Assembly (NCBI GenBank): GCA_005880175.1
Contig: VBJR01000246.1
Coordinates: 1-13,241 of the forward strand
Length of the DNA: 13,241 bases
Direction of reading: 5' to 3'
Source of the DNA: Chloroflexota bacterium
Lineage (GTDB): Bacteria; Chloroflexota; Dormibacteria; Dormibacterales; Dormibacteraceae
Within the stretch, counting starts at the first letter, position 1. The number at the start of each line of letters is the position of its first letter. A program made the position numbers and the translations under genes. Under the pieces are notes generated by a model. It worked only from the letters and a program-made list of their open reading frames with translations. It was not told where the DNA came from and did no database searches. This document shows positions 1-7,291 of this stretch, piece by piece.

Positions 1-357
1 GGCGCCCAGCTCCGCCAGCACGATGTCCGTGCCGCCCAGCGCCCTGATGAACTCGAGCTGGCGACGAAACGCGGCGATCGTCTGCTCCCGCATGCCGTTG
101 ATCGTGAAATACGTGCTGACCCACGGCTCGGATACCCGCAGCCCGCGCAGGTCGAGCGCTCGCTTCAGGACCGCCGGGTCGGTCGGGTACTTGTGACCGA
201 TGCTGCAGCCCTGATAGCCGGCGAGAGCCATCTCGCTGACACACTGCTCGAACGGGATGCCGATGTCGATCAGGGGGAAGTCGTCGTTCCACCAGAGCGT
301 CGGCGTGATGCCCAGCGAGACCTTGCCGGGATCGAGAAGACGTTGTTCGTCAGACAT
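1..357 (-). CDS. IolE-like sugar phosphate isomerase/epimerase (TIM barrel), partial
   Basis: Only the first 119 residues are present; the 3' end lies beyond the window. The protein resembles the N-terminus of IolE, inosose dehydratase, and the wider xylose-isomerase-like TIM-barrel family. Visible hallmarks are a first barrel strand LGITPTLWWNDDFP (residues 15-28), IPFEQCVSEMALAGYQG (34-50), GHKYPTDP (54-61) where IolE proteins usually read GNKFP, and ALDLRGL (67-73). The family dehydrates or isomerises keto-cyclitols and keto-sugars, often with a divalent metal. The ATG at 357-355 overlaps the stop of the upstream small-subunit gene by 8 bases (ATGTCTGA), so this is the seventh gene of the operon and is probably translationally coupled. 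Its place behind two flavin dehydrogenases suggests that it processes their keto product (inference). The exact substrate is unknown; a 3-keto-glycoside lyase or epimerase is an alternative to true inosose dehydratase. Confidence 0.8.
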   Translation of the reverse strand, partial: MSDEQRLLDPGKVSLGITPTLWWNDDFPLIDIGIPFEQCVSEMALAGYQGCSIGHKYPTDPAVLKRALDLRGLRVSEPWVSTYFTINGMREQTIAAFRRQLEFIRALGGTDIVLAELGA

Positions 358-823
358 CTGCGGGAATCCTCGGTGCCTGGGCCCACGAGCCGTACCCGGG
401 TGCCTTGGCGCCGTTCGGGTTCGCGCCGATCGTCGGCCACAGCAGCCCTTCGGTGTACGCGGCCGGCGAGACCACGTGCGTGAAGTCCTGTTCGCGGGTC
501 CCGAACAGCTCCCGCCACGCGCTCGGCAGCTCGTACCAGGTCCCGACGTACCACAGCTTGATGATGTTCCGGGCGATCGGCCCGAGCTTCGCGTCGGCCA
601 GGATCTCGCGGCGCAGCAGCGCGTCGTCCGCGGAGCCACCCTGCTGTGCCGGGAGGCGCTGGTGAGCCGCGAGCAGCTCGTCGAGCACGTCCTGGCCGGT
701 GGCCGCCTCCACGGTGTCGAGGTACGGCCCCACCTGGCCCGTGCCCTGCAGCTCGAACGCGGTGAACGCCGTCAGCCGGACCGAGAGGTCGAGGAACCTC
801 GCCGTCCGTTCGGCCCCGGTCAC
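350..823 (-). CDS. FAD-linked dehydrogenase small subunit (sorbitol-dehydrogenase type), copy 2
   Basis: This 157-residue protein resembles the small subunit of FAD-dependent membrane sorbitol dehydrogenase (PF12318-like), which partners a GMC-type large subunit. Seen in the sequence are FLDLSVRLTAFTAFELQGTG near the N-terminus (residues 10-29), a central NIIKLWYVGTWYELP block, VVSPAAYTEGLLW, and a C-terminal PGYGSWA motif. The start is GTG at 823-821, overlapping the TGA of the upstream ferritin-like gene by four bases. In characterised relatives the small subunit assists folding or export of the catalytic subunit and often carries a Tat signal. Here the protein begins MTGAERTARF with no twin-arginine signal or hydrophobic stretch, so a cytoplasmic complex is likely (inference). 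It is clearly paralogous to the gene at 6678-7136: FxDLSxxLTxF, LWYxGTW and GSWA are shared. Its partner is presumably the GMC protein at 1921-3801, although the ferritin-like gene lies between them. Confidence 0.8.
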   Translation of the reverse strand: MTGAERTARFLDLSVRLTAFTAFELQGTGQVGPYLDTVEAATGQDVLDELLAAHQRLPAQQGGSADDALLRREILADAKLGPIARNIIKLWYVGTWYELPSAWRELFGTREQDFTHVVSPAAYTEGLLWPTIGANPNGAKAPGYGSWAQAPRIPADV

Positions 824-1905
824 GACGCCACCTTCTCGCGCAGGCGGGCGACCTCGAACGTGGGGCCCCCGTTGACGCCCTCCTGGCCCGGGATGGGATT
901 GCGCATGAGCTGCTGCATCCCGTCGCGCAGGCAGAGCATCTCGATCACTGCGTCGGCGAGCCGCTGCGGAGCGCCGTTGAACGTCTGCGTCAGGAACGCC
1001 AGGAACTCGGCGTAGCGCTGGTTGAAGTCGATGGCGGCGGTGCGCAGCTCGGAACCCTCCGGAAAGTCGTCGATCGTGACGTCCGTCTTGACCGGGTAGA
1101 CGGCGTCCCAGTCCACGTGCAGCACGGGACCGGTCGGGTTGCCGGCCCGGTCACCCGGCTGGTAGTAGCGCCCGAGCATGAGCTGCTCGAACCGGTGCTC
1201 GTGCGACAGCTCGTGCGCCGAGTCGTAGATGCCTCCTCGCAGCCCCTCGCCCTGCTCCGAGATCAGTCGGATGGCCTCGATCGCCGACGCGAGATCGGTC
1301 ACCGCGGTCAGGTCGCCCCCACCCGAGTAGTAGTTCTCGGGACCGGCCTGCCGCTCCCGATCGCCGCAGAAGAGGGCGTCGCCCATCTGCTGGTGAAGGT
1401 GGACCAGGCCCCGCCTGATCTCCTCGTAGAACTCGCCGATGCTCCAGTAGCGCATCCCCGACATCGCGTAGGACACGGCGTACGACGCGGGCAGGTGTGG
1501 GCCGCTGTCCGGGTCACGGCTGACGACCCGCTTGTCCTCGTGGGGAGCCTCCGCCGGGCGCTCGATGTCGAGGAACGTCTGGACGGCGTCCCGCGAGAAC
1601 GCCCGGCGGCTGACCTGGAAGTCGGTCTCGCCGTCGGGCAGGCAGGCCGGGTACGTCGGGATGAAGTCCGCGGCGGTGAGGTCAGGCGTGCCGCCGACCG
1701 CGTTCAGGATGTTGGCGGCGAGCGTGAGGTGCAGCATCTCCTCCACGACCACCGTGCGGATGACGTGGGAGGCGTCGGGGTTGCGGCTCGGGTGGAGCGA
1801 GTAGAGCGCCGTCAGGTAGGGCGGGATCGTCGCGTGCTCGAGCTGCATGGCGGCGTACAGGTAGGTGTGCAGCTGATCGACGGTCGTGATCTTGTGAGTA
1901 GCCAT
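820..1905 (-). CDS. Ferritin-like protein (VioB/RebD-type domain, PF12902), copy 2
   Basis: A 361-residue protein whose first two thirds match the ferritin-like domain of iminophenyl-pyruvate dimer synthases such as VioB and RebD. Candidate metal ligands shared with the two paralogues in this window are Glu23 (QLEHATIPPYL), Glu55/Glu56 with His59 (VVVEEMLHL), Glu220 (SEQGEG) and His235 (LSHEHRF). That is the Glu, ExxH, Glu, His pattern of a ferritin-type metal site. No signal peptide or membrane segment is seen. The protein is far shorter than VioB and RebD and has no extra catalytic region, so it is a stand-alone member. ATG at 1905-1903 lies 15 bases after the GMC stop; a GGACC/GGGAAC stretch upstream is only a weak ribosome-binding site, and coupling is likely. 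Its function is not known. By analogy it could perform a metal-dependent oxidative coupling or oxygenation on a product of the adjacent flavin enzyme (inference). Confidence 0.8.
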   Translation of the reverse strand: MATHKITTVDQLHTYLYAAMQLEHATIPPYLTALYSLHPSRNPDASHVIRTVVVEEMLHLTLAANILNAVGGTPDLTAADFIPTYPACLPDGETDFQVSRRAFSRDAVQTFLDIERPAEAPHEDKRVVSRDPDSGPHLPASYAVSYAMSGMRYWSIGEFYEEIRRGLVHLHQQMGDALFCGDRERQAGPENYYSGGGDLTAVTDLASAIEAIRLISEQGEGLRGGIYDSAHELSHEHRFEQLMLGRYYQPGDRAGNPTGPVLHVDWDAVYPVKTDVTIDDFPEGSELRTAAIDFNQRYAEFLAFLTQTFNGAPQRLADAVIEMLCLRDGMQQLMRNPIPGQEGVNGGPTFEVARLREKVAS

Positions 1906-1920
1906 TCAGTTCCCGGGTCC

Positions 1921-3801
1921 TCAGTGGGTTGCGACCTCAGCCACCGCCGCTTCCCGGCGGAGCTGGGCGACCATGTGCCGTGCGCTCTTGATGCAGAGGG
2001 CGGCGATCGTCAGCGTGATGTTGCTCGTGCCGATGGAGGCCATGCTGCCGCCGCCGACCAGGTAGAGGTTCTCGTGGTCCCACGAGCGCTGGTTGGCGTC
2101 GACGACCGAGTCCCGAGCGCTCGTGCCCATCACATGGGTGCCGCCCAGGTGGTTGCCGCCGCGGATCGCGAAGCCCTGGCCCTCGTACGTGACGTAGCCG
2201 TAGTCCTCGGGGTCGTACCAGGTGTGGTCCGCGGTCCCGGTGCGCTGGAAGATGCGGCGCGACAGCTCGCGGGCGTAGACGACGCCGCGCATCGTGTAGT
2301 CCGGGACGCTGTACGTGACGACCGGGCGCATGTTGCCCAGCTGGTCCCGATAGTCGGCGGACACCGTGACCCGGTTGCCGGTGCTGGGCGGCACCTCCAC
2401 CATGAATGCCAGGAGCAGCTGGTGCGAGATCCGCGCGACGAGCGCCCGGCGCAGCTCGGCGCCGAACTTGTTGTGGTCGTCCACGATGCTGAGAACGTCC
2501 GACCACGGGGAGCCCGTCGCCCAACCCCAGCCGTCATTGTGGATGTCGACCGCGAACCCGGCCTGGTCGCGGCGAAACGCCCCGCCCCGCAGGTCCGTGA
2601 TGCCGCCGGTGCAGATGGTGCCCCGGAACGTCCCGGCGATCTCGGGCAGGAGGCCCCACGCGAGCAGGTACGCATGGTCCATCAGGTTGCGGCCCACCAG
2701 TCCGCTCGTGCCGGTCAACCCCGAGGCCAGCAGCAGCCGGGCGTTCTCGATCGCGTTCGCCGACAGCACGTAGAGCTGGCCGCGGACCGTGCCGGTCGTG
2801 TGGTCCTTCGAGTCTGGCGCGTGGTACGTCTTGTACTCGATGTGGCTCACCCGACCGCCGTGGTCGACGTGGACCTTGCTCGCCACCGTCTGCGGCAGGA
2901 TGTCGACGAGCCCGGTCTGCAGCGCTCTGGTCAGCGTCTTCAACGCGTTGTACTTCGCCTGGACGGGGCACAGGGGCACGCAGTTGTTGTTGCCCTGGCA
3001 GCGACCGCCCTCCTCGACCTGGCTGGTGCTCACGGCGCCGACCGGCCGGTACCCCTTGCCGCCGTCGTACTTCGGGTTCGGGATGCCGTTGCGCCCCTGC
3101 GGGAACGGCCGCACCCGCAGGTCGTACCGCTCGCCGCCCAGCTCCACGGGCATGCCGTCCACGTCGCTGGCCACGACCTTGTCCAGGTACGAGAGGGGCA
3201 GACCGCGCATCGGGTACACGTAGCCGGGAGGGAAGCTGATCCCGAGGTAGGCCTGGTCCTCGACGTCCGCGGAGACGCCGATCTCGCGCTCGGCCTCGCG
3301 GTAGAACGGCTCCAGGTCCGCGTAGCCGATCGGCCAGTCCCGCCCCTGCCCGTACCTGGTGTGCGTCTCGAAGTCCTCGGGGAGCATCCGGAGCGTCTTG
3401 CCTTCCCAGTGCAGGGTCGTGCCGCCGAGCACGCGGGTGTACGTGCTGTCGGTGGCGAAGGGGCCGTTCTGGACGATGTACGCCGAGGCGTCCGGATGTG
3501 CCCCGCCGATCGGGTGGACGTCCTTGCTCCGCGGCATGGGCGCGTTGTCGCTCGGCGGGAAGGGCGACTGGTTGTCCTTCGCGGCGGTCGCGTAGAAGCG
3601 CGTCAGGTAGGAGTCGTAGGTTTCGGTGTCCATGTCGCCGGCGGGTCCGGCCTCGAGGATCAGGACGCGCTTGCCCGCCCGACTGAGCTCTCCCGCGATG
3701 AGCGCGCCGCTGATCCCGGCGCCGACGATCACCGCGTCGTAGAACGTCCCGGACGCCACGTCGTGGTGCGTCCGCCTGGTAACGCCCTTTGGAAAGATCA
3801 A
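1921..3801 (-). CDS. GMC-family FAD-dependent oxidoreductase with 3Fe-4S motif, copy 2
   Basis: A 626-residue glucose-methanol-choline oxidoreductase. It has the FAD-binding motif GAGISG at residues 27-32 with Glu50 (LEAG), a GGTTLHWEG block (126-134), and the C-terminal HLGGTHVMG with catalytic-type His551 and Asn594 (GTSNITLT); the 43-residue spacing is close to the His/Asn pair of pyranose oxidase. Cys268, Cys274 and Cys278 form C-x5-C-x3-C, the arrangement that binds a 3Fe-4S cluster in the alpha subunit of Burkholderia FAD glucose dehydrogenase. This favours a dehydrogenase passing electrons to an external acceptor over an oxidase. The TTG start at 3801-3799 is chosen because AGGGGG lies 5 bases upstream; a later GTG (residue 15) would also keep the whole domain. 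No signal peptide is seen. The likely substrate is a sugar, cyclitol or glycoside; the position oxidised cannot be read from sequence. Confidence 0.88.
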   Translation of the reverse strand: MIFPKGVTRRTHHDVASGTFYDAVIVGAGISGALIAGELSRAGKRVLILEAGPAGDMDTETYDSYLTRFYATAAKDNQSPFPPSDNAPMPRSKDVHPIGGAHPDASAYIVQNGPFATDSTYTRVLGGTTLHWEGKTLRMLPEDFETHTRYGQGRDWPIGYADLEPFYREAEREIGVSADVEDQAYLGISFPPGYVYPMRGLPLSYLDKVVASDVDGMPVELGGERYDLRVRPFPQGRNGIPNPKYDGGKGYRPVGAVSTSQVEEGGRCQGNNNCVPLCPVQAKYNALKTLTRALQTGLVDILPQTVASKVHVDHGGRVSHIEYKTYHAPDSKDHTTGTVRGQLYVLSANAIENARLLLASGLTGTSGLVGRNLMDHAYLLAWGLLPEIAGTFRGTICTGGITDLRGGAFRRDQAGFAVDIHNDGWGWATGSPWSDVLSIVDDHNKFGAELRRALVARISHQLLLAFMVEVPPSTGNRVTVSADYRDQLGNMRPVVTYSVPDYTMRGVVYARELSRRIFQRTGTADHTWYDPEDYGYVTYEGQGFAIRGGNHLGGTHVMGTSARDSVVDANQRSWDHENLYLVGGGSMASIGTSNITLTIAALCIKSARHMVAQLRREAAVAEVATH

Positions 3802-3806
3802 GGCAA

Positions 3807-3812
3807 CCCCCT
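3807..3812 (-). promoter_or_regulatory. Ribosome-binding site AGGGGG deciding a TTG start
   Basis: On the minus strand AGGGGG lies 5 bases before TTG at 3801-3799, inside the 16-base gap after the ferritin-like gene (stop at 3820-3818). It is the best Shine-Dalgarno match near this end and supports the unusual TTG start over the internal GTG 14 codons downstream. Confidence 0.6.
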
Positions 3813-3817
3813 AGTCC

Positions 3818-4894
3818 TCATAGCCGCATCCCGAGCTCCGCCCGAGCGGACGGATCCCACTCGAAGGTCGGCCCCGCGTTGCGTCCGGGATGGTCCGGCA
3901 TCGGATTGGCCAGGAGCACGAGCGACTGGTCGCGGAGCTTGAACATGCTGTGCACCGCGGGCAGCAGCGCCGCCGGCCGACCGTTGAACGCCGCGTCGAG
4001 CTGCAGCAGCAGCTCGGACCAGGTCCGGTTCGCGCCGGCGGCGGCGGCCTGGAGCCCCGGCACGCGGTACTCCTCGCTGCGCGGGTTGGCGATCATCGGA
4101 TACACGGCGTCGTAGTCCACCTCGACCGGCGGGCCGGTCGGAGCGCCGGCGTCGTCGGAGCGCCGGTAGGAGCGGCCGTCCCTGAGCTGCTGGAAGCGGT
4201 AGTAGTGCGCCAGGTCGCCGTCGTCGTCGAACATGGCGCCCATGTCGCCCTCGCCCTGCTCGACGATCTCGTTCAGGGCGGCGCGCGCGGAGTCCAGGTC
4301 GCCGACCAGGATCGAACGGCCGCCGGCGGCGTAGTAGTAGTCACGGGTCACCTGGCGCGTGGGATCGCCACAGAACAGCGTCCGCTCACCGATGTCGGCC
4401 GCGGCGGCCTCGAGCTCGCGGATGACCTCGTGATAGAAGTCGCCGATGCTCGCCGGGTGGAACCCCTCGTCCACGTCGAGGCAGCGGGCCCGGTGGCGCT
4501 GATGGTTCCTGCCCGCCAGCAGCGGGTGGTCGGCCTCGAGCGCGCGATGGGGATGGGCGGGGTTCTCGACCTTGAGGAACGTGTCGACCGCCTCGCGCGA
4601 GAACGGCAGCAGGTGCAGGACGACGCCCGTCGGGAGCTCGTGTGGATAGCGGGGGGCGTGGCCGTCGGCCACGTGCGGCTCGCCGCCGATGGCGTTGAGC
4701 ACGTTGGCGGCCAGCACCATGTGCAGCATCTCTTCGACGACGACCGAGCGGATGACGAGCGAGGCCTCCGCGTTGGTCATCGGCCGGAGCGAGTACAGCG
4801 CGCAGAGATAGGGCGGGATCGTGGACAGCTCCAGCTCGACACCGGCCTGGAGCAGAGCCTTCAGGCGGGCGGTGCTCACGACGCCTGTGCTCAC
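3818..4894 (-). CDS. Ferritin-like protein (VioB/RebD-type domain, PF12902), copy 1
   Basis: A 358-residue paralogue of the protein at 820-1905. Conserved candidate ligands are Glu22 (LELSTIPPYL), Glu54/Glu55 with His58 (VVVEEMLHMV), Glu215 (VEQGEG) and His230 (LAHYYRF). The histidine that directly follows the helix-A glutamate in the other two copies (LEH) is leucine here. The open frame runs further upstream, but that extension only reads the 3' end of the GMC gene out of frame. I place the start at GTG 4894-4892, which overlaps the GMC stop as GTGA. A second in-frame GTG at 4879-4877 lies exactly 15 bases downstream because of a local tandem duplication, so residues 1-5 are uncertain. The C-terminal third (NAGPTFEWD) matches the same region of its paralogue (NGGPTFEVA). 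No signal peptide is seen. The catalysed reaction is unknown; the role is inferred only from operon context. Confidence 0.78.
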   Translation of the reverse strand: MSTGVVSTARLKALLQAGVELELSTIPPYLCALYSLRPMTNAEASLVIRSVVVEEMLHMVLAANVLNAIGGEPHVADGHAPRYPHELPTGVVLHLLPFSREAVDTFLKVENPAHPHRALEADHPLLAGRNHQRHRARCLDVDEGFHPASIGDFYHEVIRELEAAAADIGERTLFCGDPTRQVTRDYYYAAGGRSILVGDLDSARAALNEIVEQGEGDMGAMFDDDGDLAHYYRFQQLRDGRSYRRSDDAGAPTGPPVEVDYDAVYPMIANPRSEEYRVPGLQAAAAGANRTWSELLLQLDAAFNGRPAALLPAVHSMFKLRDQSLVLLANPMPDHPGRNAGPTFEWDPSARAELGMRL

Positions 4895-4900
4895 GACGCC
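4871..4900 (-). repeat. 15-bp tandem duplication at a stop/start junction
   Basis: Positions 4871-4885 and 4886-4900 are the same 15-mer apart from the first base (g versus t). On the minus strand each unit contains GGCGTCGTGAGCAC, so the duplication supplies two in-frame GTG start candidates for the ferritin-like gene. Only the upstream one overlaps the GMC stop codon. The unit is a multiple of three and keeps the frame. Confidence 0.9.
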
Positions 4901-6681
4901 AGCTCCGCGACCAGGCGATCCGCGGTCCGCAGCGTGAGGGCCGCCATGGTCAGCGTCGGGTTGGACGTGCCCATGGTCGGGAAGCTGCCCGACCCGAGCA
5001 CGTACAGGTTGCGGTGCTCCCACGATCTCTGATCGGGGTCGGTCACCGACGTCTCGGGCGAGTCGCCCATCACGTGCGTGCCCGCGAAGTGGCCCATGCC
5101 GTGGTAGTGGAAGACCTCGTCCCCGTGCTCCACCGAGGGGAACCAGGTCCCCTCGTCGGGATTCGTGCAGTCCGTGATCCCCGCGCGCTCGAACACCTTC
5201 CGCGCGACCTCCGCGGCGGCGGCCATGCCGTCCAGCGTGTACTCCTCGATCCGGTAGCTGAGCACCGGTCTCGGGTTCCCCAGAGGATCCAGGTACTGCG
5301 GATCGACGGTGACGCGATTGTCAGCGGACGGCAGCTGCTCGACCGCGAGCGAGAAGCGGATCTGCCGGGACAGGTTCGAGCCGAGGTGGCGCCGGAGCTG
5401 CTTCCCGAAGAGGTTCCGGGTGTAGACCGCGTCGGCGACGGTGCTGTCGGGGGCGCCGGTCGTCGAGTGCCAGCCGTCGTTCCCGATGTCGAACCGGAAC
5501 GCCGCGTGCCGCGCCCGGAACGCGCCGCCCCGCAGATCGTCCAGGCCGGCCGTCGACAGCGGCCCCCGGTACGCCCCGGCCGGCGACGGCATGAGACCCC
5601 ACGCGTAGAGGCAGGGGTGGTCCATGAGGTTCCGCCCCAGCTCGCCGCTCCTGTTGCCGAGGCCCGACGCGAGCATCAGCTTCGCGTTCTCGACGGCGTG
5701 CGCCGCCAGCACGTACACACGGCCGGTCGCGCGATGGACCGTGTGCCGGGGCGAGTCGGCCTCTGTATAGCGCTTGTACTCGACGCTCTGGACGGCGCCG
5801 CTCGCCGGGTCCACGTTGATGCGGGAGGCGACCGCCTGCGTCACCAGGTGGAGGTAGCGATGATCGGCCTTCGCGAGCGTCTTCAGCGCGTTGTACTTCG
5901 CCTGCACCGGGCAGATGGGCGTGCACGCCGTGTTGCCCTGGCAGCGCTGTCCGATGTCGCGGCCGAGCGCCTGGCCGTCGGTGCGCTCGTCGACCGCGCC
6001 GTCGGGCACGAAGTCACCGCGCGGGATGCCGTTGCGCGCGGCCGGGTAGCTCCGGATCTTCAGCGCGAACTCCTCGCTGCCGAGGCTCAGGCGCATGCCG
6101 TCCACGGTGGCGGCCAGCATCTGGTCCGAATAGCTCGGCGGGATCCGCCGCATCGGGTAGTCGTAGCCGGGGGCGAACTCCACGCCGAGATGGGCCTGGT
6201 CGGCGACGTCGGCGGCCACTCCCAGCTCGCGCTCGGCCTTCCGGTAGTACGGCTCGAGGTCGGCGTAGCCGAGCGGCCAGTCGCGCCCACGGCCGTAGCG
6301 GGAATGGAGCGAGAAGTCCTCGGGCAGCATCCGGAGCGCGACGCCGAGCCAGTGCAGCGTCGAGCCGCCGGCGTAGCGCGTGTAGCTGCTGGCGTACTTG
6401 TGCGGGCCCTTCTGCACGAAGTACCCGCCGCCGGTGCGCACGTCGTGCGTGTCCGGCTGCGGTGCGCCCACGGCGGCCGGCCAGGGCGCCTCGGGGCCCT
6501 TGGCGTACACACCGTAGAAGTCGTCCAGGCGCTTCACATAGCCGTCGAATGTCCAGGCCGCCGCCGGTCCCGCCTCGAGCAGGAGCACCCGGAGCTTCCG
6601 GCCCGTCAGGCACTTCGCCACCAGGGCTCCGTTGACGCCGGCGCCGACGACCACGACGTCGTACCGCTGGTCCTCGGTCAC
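4891..6681 (-). CDS. GMC-family FAD-dependent oxidoreductase with 3Fe-4S motif, copy 1
   Basis: A 596-residue GMC oxidoreductase paralogous to the one at 1921-3801. It has GAGVNG at residues 13-18 and Glu36 (LLEAG) for FAD, AGGSTLHWLG (104-113), a PEDFSLHSRYGRGRDWPLGYADLEP-type stretch also present in the paralogue, C-x5-C-x3-C at Cys247, Cys253 and Cys257, and C-terminal HFAGTHVMG with His531 and Asn574 (GTSNPTLT). The GTG start at 6681-6679 overlaps the stop of the small-subunit gene by four bases and puts the Rossmann motif at its usual distance from the N-terminus. A longer open frame upstream only reads the small-subunit gene out of phase and is rejected. Asn574 sits in the canonical NPTLT motif, whereas copy 2 has NITLT. 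The likely role is FAD-dependent oxidation of a sugar, cyclitol or glycoside hydroxyl to a ketone, with an external electron acceptor (inference). Confidence 0.88.
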   Translation of the reverse strand: MTEDQRYDVVVVGAGVNGALVAKCLTGRKLRVLLLEAGPAAAWTFDGYVKRLDDFYGVYAKGPEAPWPAAVGAPQPDTHDVRTGGGYFVQKGPHKYASSYTRYAGGSTLHWLGVALRMLPEDFSLHSRYGRGRDWPLGYADLEPYYRKAERELGVAADVADQAHLGVEFAPGYDYPMRRIPPSYSDQMLAATVDGMRLSLGSEEFALKIRSYPAARNGIPRGDFVPDGAVDERTDGQALGRDIGQRCQGNTACTPICPVQAKYNALKTLAKADHRYLHLVTQAVASRINVDPASGAVQSVEYKRYTEADSPRHTVHRATGRVYVLAAHAVENAKLMLASGLGNRSGELGRNLMDHPCLYAWGLMPSPAGAYRGPLSTAGLDDLRGGAFRARHAAFRFDIGNDGWHSTTGAPDSTVADAVYTRNLFGKQLRRHLGSNLSRQIRFSLAVEQLPSADNRVTVDPQYLDPLGNPRPVLSYRIEEYTLDGMAAAAEVARKVFERAGITDCTNPDEGTWFPSVEHGDEVFHYHGMGHFAGTHVMGDSPETSVTDPDQRSWEHRNLYVLGSGSFPTMGTSNPTLTMAALTLRTADRLVAELAS

Positions 6682-7136
6682 GCGTCGATCCTCTCGGGAG
6701 GCAGCGCCCACGACCCGAAGCCGCCCGGGCGGGCGGCCATCGGGTGCGCGCCCGCCGCGACCCACTGGAGCCCGGCGACGTAGGCCTCGCCGGAGACGAC
6801 GCGATCGGTGTCCAGCGGCGACGTCCCGTGCGCCTTGCGCCAGTCGTCGGGCAGCGGCCGCCACGTGCCCGAGTACCAGAGCATGATCAGGTTCCTCGCG
6901 ACCGGCCCCCGGTCCGCGTGGTCGAGGATCTCCGACCGGACCGCGGCCTCGCGCCGCTCGCCGGCCGGCAGTCGTTCGTACGCGCGCAGCAGGTCGTCCA
7001 GGACCTCGTCACACACGACCTGCTCCAGCGTCCGCCGGTACTGGTCGGCGACACCGGTGCCCAGGAGCTGGGCGCGGTCGAAGCCGGTCAGGAGCGCGGA
7101 CAGATCAAAGAAACGCTCTGTACGTTCAGACGACAC
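6678..7136 (-). CDS. FAD-linked dehydrogenase small subunit (sorbitol-dehydrogenase type), copy 1
   Basis: The first gene of the minus-strand operon, 152 residues. Motifs FFDLSALLTGFDRAQLLGTG (residues 9-28), ARNLIMLWYSGTW, VVSGEAYVAGLQW and GGFGSWA match PF12318-type small subunits and the paralogue at 350-823. The start is taken as GTG 7136-7134 because GAGG lies 5 bases upstream and because it aligns with the start of the paralogue (SSERTERFFDLS against TGAERTARFLDLS). A longer open frame back to 7196 adds residues without family resemblance. The adjacent GTG at 7139-7137 is possible but too close to the GAGG. No Tat signal or hydrophobic N-terminus is visible. It probably forms a complex with, or helps mature, the GMC protein encoded immediately downstream with a GTGA overlap. 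Confidence 0.8.
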   Translation of the reverse strand: MSSERTERFFDLSALLTGFDRAQLLGTGVADQYRRTLEQVVCDEVLDDLLRAYERLPAGERREAAVRSEILDHADRGPVARNLIMLWYSGTWRPLPDDWRKAHGTSPLDTDRVVSGEAYVAGLQWVAAGAHPMAARPGGFGSWALPPERIDA

Positions 7137-7291
7137 CACTACCTCACACGCACGCAACCTCGCTCCGAATGACTTCTGCCATGCCGCGGAAGCCACTCGC
7201 CTCGTCGCGATGGTAGCAGGGGCCCGAACGGTCTGCAGGATACGAGTTCAGTTTTTGACACCGCCGACAGGTATCTGCCAGCCTGCCAGCC
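7137..7291. promoter_or_regulatory. Divergent intergenic region with the likely operon promoter
   Basis: This 155-bp stretch separates the minus-strand operon from the plus-strand lipocalin-like gene and must hold the promoter for at least one of them. It is less GC-rich than its surroundings around 7240-7275. A TTGACA occurs at 7255-7260 on the plus strand and a TATCCT-type hexamer on the minus strand at 7242-7237, but neither has a partner box at standard spacing, so no exact promoter is claimed. An exact 8-bp tandem repeat (tgccagcc, 7276-7291) directly abuts the plus-strand ATG, which has no evident Shine-Dalgarno sequence. Confidence 0.5.

Noticed and set aside
1117..3942. 941-codon open frame on the plus strand, antisense to the second GMC gene
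   Set aside because: It is a mirror frame of GC-rich coding DNA: low-complexity Arg/Val/Ala/Gly-rich sequence with no recognisable domain, while the minus strand has full family motifs.
4895..5023. N-terminal extension of the first ferritin-like gene
   Set aside because: It reads the GMC 3' end in another frame and has no similarity to the paralogous N-termini.
5014..6783. 589-codon plus-strand open frame opposite the first GMC gene
   Set aside because: It has the same shadow composition and no domain; the GMC motifs on the other strand explain the region.
6682..6864. N-terminal extension of the first GMC gene
   Set aside because: The extra 61 residues are the small-subunit gene read out of phase; GTG 6681 with a GTGA overlap gives the normal N-terminus.
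7255..7277. TTGACA followed by TATCTG as a promoter for the lipocalin-like gene
   Set aside because: The spacer is only 11 bases, too short for a sigma-70-type promoter.
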